Of a stretch of DNA of 5,018 nt, positions 1 to 5,018 are shown piece after piece (the stretch's first letter is position 1; every line of letters starts with the position of its first letter). Position numbers and translations under genes: made by a program. Under the pieces are notes generated by a model. It was not told the origin of the DNA and did no database searches. It was given only the letters and a program-made list of their open reading frames with translations. This DNA is from Flammeovirgaceae bacterium (GTDB lineage Bacteria > Bacteroidota > Bacteroidia > Cytophagales > Cyclobacteriaceae), in assembly GCA_947457025.1 (NCBI GenBank), contig CANGUI010000185.1, forward strand, positions 1 through 5,018. The letters are read 5' to 3'.

Positions 1-108
1 AAGTATGCCATAATTGCCTTTTCCGGAAATCGGAATGGGGACTGCGTCATTGAACTTTGCCCCCACCTGAATACGTTACATTCCCGGAACCCAAACCCGC
101 ATTTGGGC

Positions 109-116
109 TATATTTG
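109..116 (+). promoter_or_regulatory. Putative -7 promoter element for gpmI
   Basis: TATATTTG matches the Bacteroidota -7 consensus TAnnTTTG exactly and ends 41 bases before the chosen gpmI ATG. Transcription would start near position 121-123 and give a leader of roughly 35 bases. No TTG is present at the expected -33 spacing (around 86-90), so only half of the bipartite promoter is visible. If real, it would drive gpmI and probably the closely spaced genes behind it. Confidence 0.45.
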
Positions 117-157
117 CCCCTCAGCATCACGAAACAGAACCTTTTCTTTTGGGAAGA

Positions 158-1681
158 ATGAATAGTAAACGAGTCCTATTGATGATTTTAGATGGCTGGG
201 GTATCGCCAAAAATACCCGCGTATCAGCTATCGACCACGCGAAAACACCATTTATCCATTCTCTTTATCGGGTTTACCCGCATAGCAAACTTCAAGCTTC
301 TGGTTTAGCTGTGGGTTTGCCGGAGGGGCAGATGGGCAACAGTGAAGTCGGCCACATGAACATCGGGGCTGGCCGCATCGTGTACCAAGACCTGGTGCGG
401 GTAAACAAAGCCATTGAAGAAAGAGAACTCGATCATCATCCGGTGCTGGTGCAAGCTTTTCAGTATGCCAAAGACAATCACAAATCAGTTCATTTTATCG
501 GGCTGGTTTCGGATGGTGGCGTGCATGCCCACCTCGAGCATCTCAAAGGACTGGTGAGTATCGCACATCGCCAGCAGGTAGACCAGCTTTTCATTCATGC
601 GTTCACGGATGGGCGCGACACGGACCCGAAAGGCGGCTACAATTACCTTACTGATTTGCAGCACCACCTGGCACACACCACGGGCCGAGTGGCTTCCGTA
701 GTAGGTCGGTATTATGCCATGGATCGTGACAAAAGATGGGAGCGCGTAAAACTGGCCTACGACCTGCTGGTGCATGGAGTGGGCACCCCCGCCAACGATG
801 TGCTGGAGGCAGTGAAGAATTCCTATGAGGCGGGGATTACTGATGAATTTATTAAGCCAATCATCGCTACCGAAAACGGGAAGCCGGTGGCCACGATTCA
901 AGCCGGTGATGTGGTGCTTTGCTTCAATTTCCGCACTGACCGGGGGCGCCAGATTACGCAGGCTCTTACGCAGCATGACTTCCACGAACAGAACATGAGC
1001 AAATTGCCCCTGCACTATATTACGCTGACAAATTATGACGATACGTTCCAGAATGTGCAGGTGATTTTCGATAAAGATAACCTGGCAAATACATTGGGCG
1101 AGGTTGTGGCAAAAGCAGGCCTCCACCAAATCCGGATTGCCGAAACGGAGAAGTACCCGCACGTAACGTTCTTCTTTTCCGGTGGTCGTGAGGAGGTGTT
1201 CCCCGGCGAACGGCGCCTGCTGTGTCCTTCCCCGAAAGTGGCTACCTACGACCTGAAGCCGGAAATGAGTGCAGCCGACATCCGCGACTCCATCATTCCT
1301 GAGCTGCAGAAAAAAGAAGCAGCATTTATCTGCCTGAACTTTGCCAACCCCGACATGGTTGGACATACGGGCGTTTTTGAAGCGGCAGTAAAAGCTTGCG
1401 AAACGGTGGATCAATGTAACCAGGCCGTAACCGAAGCAGCCCGGCAAAATGGCTATACCGTGCTCATCATTGCCGACCATGGCAATGCCGACATGATGAT
1501 GAATGAAGATGGCACACCCAACACGGCGCATACCACAAACCTGGTTCCCTGTATATTGGTTGATGATGATTTTCGCGGGAAACTGAAAGATGGAAAATTG
1601 GGGGACCTGGCACCGACCATTCTGAAATTAATGGGACTGGCAATACCACCGGAAATGACCGGTAACGTGCTAATAGATTGA
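158..1681 (+). CDS. gpmI: 2,3-bisphosphoglycerate-independent phosphoglycerate mutase (iPGM)
   Basis: Interconverts 3-phosphoglycerate and 2-phosphoglycerate in cytoplasmic glycolysis and gluconeogenesis, through a phosphoserine intermediate and two metal ions (usually Mn). The 507-residue product has the normal family length and the alkaline-phosphatase-like two-domain plan. Visible active-site residues are D12 in DGWG, the phosphorylated serine S62 in MGNSEVGH, H123 in GGVHAH, R153-D154 in DGRDT, R184 and R190 in GRYYAMDRD, R259 and R262 in NFRTDRGR, K332 in EKYPH, D399 and H403 in NPDMVGHTG, D440-H441 in ADHGN, and H458 in TAHTTN. All expected catalytic and metal ligands are present, so it should be active. 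The reading frame extends upstream to a TTG at 149, but the ATG at 158 is preferred because it gives the family-typical N-terminus MNSKRVLLMILDGWG and places S62 and H123 at the numbering of the Geobacillus enzyme. The next gene begins 3 bases after the stop. Confidence 0.97.
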   Translation: MNSKRVLLMILDGWGIAKNTRVSAIDHAKTPFIHSLYRVYPHSKLQASGLAVGLPEGQMGNSEVGHMNIGAGRIVYQDLVRVNKAIEERELDHHPVLVQAFQYAKDNHKSVHFIGLVSDGGVHAHLEHLKGLVSIAHRQQVDQLFIHAFTDGRDTDPKGGYNYLTDLQHHLAHTTGRVASVVGRYYAMDRDKRWERVKLAYDLLVHGVGTPANDVLEAVKNSYEAGITDEFIKPIIATENGKPVATIQAGDVVLCFNFRTDRGRQITQALTQHDFHEQNMSKLPLHYITLTNYDDTFQNVQVIFDKDNLANTLGEVVAKAGLHQIRIAETEKYPHVTFFFSGGREEVFPGERRLLCPSPKVATYDLKPEMSAADIRDSIIPELQKKEAAFICLNFANPDMVGHTGVFEAAVKACETVDQCNQAVTEAARQNGYTVLIIADHGNADMMMNEDGTPNTAHTTNLVPCILVDDDFRGKLKDGKLGDLAPTILKLMGLAIPPEMTGNVLID

Positions 1682-1684
1682 CCA

Positions 1685-2260
1685 ATGCGCGTACTTTTTG
1701 TGGGACTATTCGTTTTGGCAGGGTTTGGTTGCGAGCAACAAAACACAGCCTATGTGAAGCCTTTTCTGGATGTCGACAGCCTGGTGACCAACCAAGTCAG
1801 ATTACTCACTGCACGAAAAGCCATCTTACACAAAACGGCTACGGTGGGTAACAGGCATGACGATCAGCTGTGGCAGCCCGACAGCGCGCAGTGGGCAAAC
1901 GAATTTGATATCTTTCGTCAGTTCGACGCCATTAATCGCCCGGGATTTCGCGGCGTTTACGAGGCGACAACGGCGCCCGACACACAAAGTAATTTGTTGG
2001 TTGAGCGTTTTGCCGCAAGCCAACCCGCCCCGGTGTCCTGGCTAAAGGTATATTATCTTCAAAGCCCAGGCAACATCCGAAAAATGGAGGGATACTATCA
2101 GGAGCATAATGCCCTGTTCACATCGGCTCGGCATGTTACCTGGGAGTTGGAACCGGTGGACCAACGGCTGCAGGTTACCCATTTTACCGTTCGCGGTTTC
2201 CAGAAGATGGTTGCCAGCGATTCGGTGCAATACCGGATTGAAGGAATCATCAATGAATAG
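1685..2260 (+). CDS. Putative lipoprotein of unknown function
   Basis: I do not recognise this 191-residue protein. Residues 1-15 form a short hydrophobic leader (MRVLFVGLFVLAGFG) followed by Cys16 and then EQQN. This looks like a type II (lipoprotein) signal peptide, although GFG-C is a loose lipobox. The mature part would be lipid-anchored in the cell envelope. Residues about 25-90 look mainly helical and polar. Residues about 100-190 have alternating hydrophobic stretches suggesting a beta-rich domain (for example SWLKVYYL, VTWELEP, LQVTHFTVRGF, VQYRIEGII). No catalytic motif is visible. The ATG lies 3 bases after the gpmI stop, so the two are very probably co-transcribed. There are 49 bases to the ABC transporter gene, with no clear promoter or terminator between them. 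The gene is likely real because of its signal peptide, its tight spacing and its uninterrupted frame. Confidence 0.8.
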   Translation: MRVLFVGLFVLAGFGCEQQNTAYVKPFLDVDSLVTNQVRLLTARKAILHKTATVGNRHDDQLWQPDSAQWANEFDIFRQFDAINRPGFRGVYEATTAPDTQSNLLVERFAASQPAPVSWLKVYYLQSPGNIRKMEGYYQEHNALFTSARHVTWELEPVDQRLQVTHFTVRGFQKMVASDSVQYRIEGIINE

Positions 2261-2309
2261 CAACGTTCAGCAAAAAGCATAAACCGAAGCAGATTACGTC
2301 ATTGTCTCT

Positions 2310-4100
2310 ATGGCCAGGACACAGCAGCTCGAGGAATCACCCAAGAAAAAGGTAGACCGGGAGGGTATTCGGAAACTTTACCGCATTTTCCGTTTCGCCT
2401 GGCCCTATCGGCAGACATTCTTCGTAGGCCTCCTGGCTTTGGCGCTTTCCAGCGGTACGCTGTTGGCTTTTCCCTTTCTGGCAGGTAAACTGCTGGATGC
2501 CGCTCAAGGGCGAAGTACTTTCTTTCTAACCACCATCAATCAGATTGCGCTGGCCTTACTTGCGGTTCTTTTTGTACAGGCTATTTTTTCATTTATCCGG
2601 GTTATGACCTTTTCAGTGGTGAGCGAAAAGAGCCTGGCCGATTTGCGGCACAAGCTCTATGAAAAAATCATCTGGCTTCCGCAAACATTTTATGATCGCC
2701 ACCGCGTGGGAGAACTGGTCAGTCGCCTGACGTCCGATGTGGGCACGCTGTCCGACACCTTCAGTTGGTCTTTGGCTGAATTGTTGCGTCAGGCCTTGAC
2801 GCTGCTGATCGGTATCCCGCTGATTTTTATCCTGACTCCCCAACTCACCACGTTTATGCTTCTGACGTTTCCCGTGTTGGTGCTGGCGGCCATATTCTTC
2901 GGGAAATTCATCCGGAAACTATCGCGGAAAACCCAGGATCAGCTAGCGCAGGCAAATGTGATCGTGGAGGAAACATTTCAGTCGGCCACTGTTGTGAAAG
3001 CCTTCACAAACGAATCTCTCGAAGTGAACCGGTATCTGGCGGCCCTGCAGGCGGTGGTAAAAACCGCTATCCACGGTGCCCGGTACCGCGGCTTATTTAT
3101 CTCGTTTGCCATTTTTGCGCTGTTTGGAGGCATTGTAGCGGTGAGCTGGTACGGTGCTGCACTGGTGCAGTCCAACCAAATCTCCGTTGGCGACATGTTG
3201 TCATTTGTTTTTTACACAACCTTCATTGGAGGTTCGATTGCCGGTTTGGCGGATTTGTTTAGTCAACTGCAGCGCGCCGTTGGCGCGTCTGAGCGCATCC
3301 TGGAGATGTTGGATGAGCCCGATGAGAAAACACCTAGGGCTCGTTCCCTAAAGCTTTCTGGCAGGCTGGAATTTCGGGAGGTCTCATTTTCATACCCTAC
3401 CCGCGAGGATGTGGGCGTTCTCAAAAACTTGAATTTCAGTGTCCAGCCAGGCGAGAAAATTGCACTGGTTGGGCCGAGCGGTGCCGGCAAATCCACCATC
3501 ATCAACCTGTTGATGCGATTGTATCCTGTGGCACAGGGTTCGATCCTGGCGGATGGCCAACCCATCCGTGAGATGAATCTGACGGCTTATCGTGAAAATA
3601 TAGGTATTGTTCCGCAGGAGGTCATGCTCTTCGGTGGGTCGATTCGGGAGAACATTGCCTACGGCAAACCCGGAGCCACAGATGACGAGATTGTCGAGGC
3701 TGCCCGCCAGGCGAATGCTTGGGAATTCATCGGTACTTTTCCCGAAGGTTTGGCCACCCTCGTGGGTGACCGAGGGGTGAAACTCTCCGGAGGACAGCGC
3801 CAGCGGATTGCCATAGCTCGCGCCATTTTGAAAAACCCTTCTATCCTAATCCTCGATGAAGCCACCAGTTCGCTGGATGCCCAATCTGAACAGCTCGTAA
3901 AAGATGCTTTGGAGAAACTCATGGCCAACCGCACCACCTTGATCATTGCTCATCGGCTAACCACCATTCGTACGGCTGACCGCATTCTGGTTATCAAGGA
4001 TGGCCACATCGCCGAGCAAGGCACCCACAGCGATTTGGCTGCAAAAGTGAACGGTATTTACAGTAATTTGCTGAAACTCCAATTCGAACCGGCAGCATGA
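2310..4100 (+). CDS. ABCB-type (MsbA/multidrug-like) ABC half transporter, fused TMD-NBD
   Basis: An inner-membrane exporter-type half transporter that should work as a homodimer and use ATP to move a substrate outward. The substrate cannot be read from sequence. The 596 residues are normal for the family. About six membrane segments lie near residues 36-58, 76-98, 158-176, 178-198, 260-283 and 293-315, followed by a nucleotide-binding domain from about residue 352. That domain is complete: A-loop Tyr362, Walker A GPSGAGKST at 388-396 (K394), Q-loop Gln436, signature LSGGQ at 492-496, Walker B ILILDE with D516 and catalytic E517, D-loop SSLD at 520-523, and H-loop His548. It therefore looks catalytically intact. 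The N-terminal ~30 residues are basic and cytoplasmic, with no signal peptide. It resembles lipid and multidrug exporters (MsbA, BmrA) and ABCB8/ABCB10-type proteins, so msbA is not assigned. Its stop overlaps the start of a Fur-family gene (ATGA), implying translational coupling. Confidence 0.95.
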   Translation: MARTQQLEESPKKKVDREGIRKLYRIFRFAWPYRQTFFVGLLALALSSGTLLAFPFLAGKLLDAAQGRSTFFLTTINQIALALLAVLFVQAIFSFIRVMTFSVVSEKSLADLRHKLYEKIIWLPQTFYDRHRVGELVSRLTSDVGTLSDTFSWSLAELLRQALTLLIGIPLIFILTPQLTTFMLLTFPVLVLAAIFFGKFIRKLSRKTQDQLAQANVIVEETFQSATVVKAFTNESLEVNRYLAALQAVVKTAIHGARYRGLFISFAIFALFGGIVAVSWYGAALVQSNQISVGDMLSFVFYTTFIGGSIAGLADLFSQLQRAVGASERILEMLDEPDEKTPRARSLKLSGRLEFREVSFSYPTREDVGVLKNLNFSVQPGEKIALVGPSGAGKSTIINLLMRLYPVAQGSILADGQPIREMNLTAYRENIGIVPQEVMLFGGSIRENIAYGKPGATDDEIVEAARQANAWEFIGTFPEGLATLVGDRGVKLSGGQRQRIAIARAILKNPSILILDEATSSLDAQSEQLVKDALEKLMANRTTLIIAHRLTTIRTADRILVIKDGHIAEQGTHSDLAAKVNGIYSNLLKLQFEPAA

Positions 4101-4513
4101 CGAAGTCGCACCAACAGATTTTGCGGGATTTCAGGCTTCGTTCTACGAATAGCAGAAGCGATATTCTTAAGCTGTTCATCGACCAACCTCACGCACTTTC
4201 GTATTCTGACATTGAGAAAGAGGTCTCCCCTCAGTATGATCGTGTTACCGTGTACCGCACACTCAAAACCTTTCTAACCAAAGGTATGATACACAAAGTA
4301 TTAGATGATCATGGCGCCCCCAAGTACGCGCTATGCAGCACAACATGTTCGCAAACCCACCACCACCATAATCATGTTCACTTTAAATGCAGTCAGTGTG
4401 GTCAAACCAGTTGCCTCGAAAAGGTGGAAATTCCCACGATCTCCCTTCCGGCCGGTTTTACGATTGATGAAATGAACCTTCTTATTCAAGGTGTCTGCCA
4501 GGCATGCAAATAA
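4097..4513 (+). CDS. Fur-family metal-responsive transcriptional regulator
   Basis: A 138-residue DNA-binding regulator of the Fur/Zur/PerR superfamily, expected to act as a cytoplasmic dimer that represses genes when metal-loaded. Residues 1-75 form the winged-helix domain, with the recognition helix in DRVTVYRTL (48-56). The C-terminal dimerisation domain has a histidine-rich strand (His88-91, His93, His95) and the two structural-zinc pairs Cys98-x2-Cys101 and Cys134-x2-Cys137. Additional cysteines at 80, 84 and 106 are present. The length is usual for the family. The ATG lies inside the last codons of the ABC transporter (ATGA overlap), so it is probably translated by re-initiation on the same message. 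Whether it senses iron, zinc, manganese or peroxide cannot be decided from sequence, so no fur, zur or perR symbol is given. Plausible targets are its own operon and the TerC-family gene downstream, but this is inference. Confidence 0.93.
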   Translation: MTKSHQQILRDFRLRSTNSRSDILKLFIDQPHALSYSDIEKEVSPQYDRVTVYRTLKTFLTKGMIHKVLDDHGAPKYALCSTTCSQTHHHHNHVHFKCSQCGQTSCLEKVEIPTISLPAGFTIDEMNLLIQGVCQACK

Positions 4514-4573
4514 CCGTAAAACGTAGCAGGTTTCGATGCACGCGGATTTATTGAAGAAAACGGAGTGCTTATT

Positions 4574-4603
4574 TTTGGATTATTTGGTAATTTGGTAATT
4601 TTG
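4574..4603 (+). promoter_or_regulatory. Putative Bacteroidota-type promoter for the TerC-family gene
   Basis: TTTG at 4574-4577 is followed after 18 bases by TAATTTTG at 4596-4603. This fits the Bacteroidota -33 (TTG/TTTG) and -7 (TAnnTTTG) elements with near-normal spacing. Transcription would begin around 4608-4612, giving a leader of about 80 bases before the ATG at 4689. The placement, just after the Fur-family gene ends, suggests the TerC-family gene has its own promoter rather than depending only on read-through. Confidence 0.5.
4583..4598 (+). repeat. Tandem 8-bp direct repeat TTTGGTAA x2
   Basis: Two adjacent exact copies of TTTGGTAA (4583-4590 and 4591-4598) run into TTTTG. The repeat lies in the spacer and -7 region of the putative terC promoter and creates a near-duplicate of the -7 element (TAATTTGG at 4588-4595, then TAATTTTG at 4596-4603). 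It could be slippage-derived or a regulator half-site array. Two copies are too few to be sure it has meaning. Confidence 0.5.
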
Positions 4604-4631
4604 AAAAGAGAATTGAGTTTTCTTTTTTGCC

Positions 4632-4666
4632 GTTATTTCGGTTCAGAAAGGCTCGCTGTAAATAAC
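4632..4666 (+). other. Inverted repeat in the terC leader (possible hairpin)
   Basis: GTTATTT at 4632-4638 is the exact reverse complement of AAATAAC at 4660-4666, with a 21-base interval that itself contains CAG (4644-4646) and CTG (4656-4658) able to pair. In RNA this would be an AT-rich 7-bp stem within the predicted 5' leader. It is not followed by a T-run, so it does not look like an intrinsic terminator. A leader structure or an operator are both possible, and chance is not excluded in such AT-rich DNA. Confidence 0.3.
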
Positions 4667-4688
4667 AAGTTACTTTACGTTAATTTAA

Positions 4689-5018
4689 ATGCTCTTATTC
4701 AGGTTACTAGGCTTTGATCTTGGGGACGAGACTTTTTTATATTCCGTTTTCGGAGCTATCATTATTCTTTTCCTATTGCTCGATCTGGGGGTTTTCAATA
4801 AAGAGGCCCACAAAATCACAACGCGGTCAGCCCTGATTCAATCGGTTTTCTGGGTTTTTGTCAGCACATTGTTCGGGATCATGATTCTCTTTTTGGACCA
4901 TGATCCGGAAAGCGGGGGTACCAAAGGCGCCGTAGAGTACTTTTCGGCTTACCTTACCGAGTATGCGTTGTCAGTTGATAACATTTTTGTTATCCTGCTT
5001 ATCCTGAAATATTTTAAC
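4689..5018 (+). CDS. TerC/Alx-family integral membrane protein (5' part, cut by window end)
   Basis: The frame is open from the ATG at 4689 to the right edge and encodes the first 110 residues. TerC-family proteins are inner-membrane proteins, usually around 300 residues when single-domain. Members are linked to tellurite resistance and, in Alx and related proteins, to manganese export, so the role here is probable metal-ion handling. Family features visible are LLLDLGVFNKEAHK (residues 29-42, Asp32 in the first membrane helix) and the characteristic EYALSVDNIFV (91-101, Asp97-Asn98), both acidic motifs inside membrane segments. Hydrophobic helices lie near 16-36, 50-69 and 92-108. The start is supported by the hydrophobic N-terminus beginning right after the AT-rich TAATTTAA leader and by the normal distance to the first motif. 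It lies 175 bases after the Fur-family gene, with its own likely promoter. The C-terminal two thirds are not visible, so terC versus alx cannot be resolved. Confidence 0.9.
   Translation, partial: MLLFRLLGFDLGDETFLYSVFGAIIILFLLLDLGVFNKEAHKITTRSALIQSVFWVFVSTLFGIMILFLDHDPESGGTKGAVEYFSAYLTEYALSVDNIFVILLILKYFN

Noticed and set aside
149..157. TTG at 149 as the gpmI start
   Set aside because: The ATG at 158 gives the family-typical N-terminus and standard active-site numbering. The three extra residues add nothing.
1..165. Frame 1 on the + strand is open from the edge to a TAG at 163-165
   Set aside because: The translation shows no recognisable domain, would overlap the gpmI start and would run through the promoter-like element. 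It looks like chance.
485..1531. Long open frame of 348 codons on the minus strand
   Set aside because: It lies wholly inside gpmI, whose catalytic motifs are all intact. The antisense translation is rich in Cys and His with no recognisable domain, as expected for a mirror frame of a conserved gene.
4455..4522. Inverted repeat GTTTTACG / CGTAAAAC at the end of the Fur-family gene
   Set aside because: Eight-base arms lie 52 bases apart, partly inside coding sequence and without a T-run. This is compatible with chance.
4603..4628. Intrinsic terminator from an AAAAGA/TCTTTT hairpin with a T-run
   Set aside because: The stem contains only one G-C pair, so it would be very weak. It also lies just downstream of the likely terC -7 element, where it would be within the new transcript.
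4604..4688. Manganese (yybP-ykoY) riboswitch ahead of the TerC-family gene
   Set aside because: This was expected from other bacteria, but the conserved purine-rich and CGCUGA-type internal-loop sequences are not visible and the leader is short and AT-rich.

Overview
The window looks like chromosomal DNA from a member of the Bacteroidota, most likely the Cytophagales. This is inferred from three things: promoter-like elements of the Bacteroidota type (TAnnTTTG at the -7 position), the absence of convincing purine-rich Shine-Dalgarno sites, and the style of the proteins. I cannot name a genus.

Layout: bases 1-157 are a short intergenic segment with a perfect TAnnTTTG element ahead of the first gene. 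Four genes follow on the + strand at close spacing. They are a cofactor-independent phosphoglycerate mutase (gpmI, 158-1681), a small putative lipoprotein of unknown function (1685-2260, 3 bp downstream), an ABCB-type half transporter (2310-4100, after 49 bp) and a Fur-family metalloregulator (4097-4513, overlapping the transporter stop as ATGA). A 175-bp AT-rich gap (4514-4688) carries a well-spaced Bacteroidota-type promoter, a short tandem repeat and two inverted repeats. It leads into the first 110 codons of a TerC-family membrane protein that runs off the right edge. No gene-free stretch exceeds 300 bases, and I saw no RNA genes, mobile elements or CRISPR arrays.

How the genes may work together: gpmI is a glycolytic housekeeping gene that probably heads the transcript. 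The overlapping ABC transporter and Fur-like regulator form a translationally coupled pair. With a TerC-family protein (members are linked to metal, notably manganese, handling) immediately downstream, the right half may be a small metal-homeostasis neighbourhood. That is inference from gene order only. Nothing in the window proves an undescribed system. The points most worth a second look are the transporter-Fur coupling, the structured terC leader and the uncharacterised lipoprotein.
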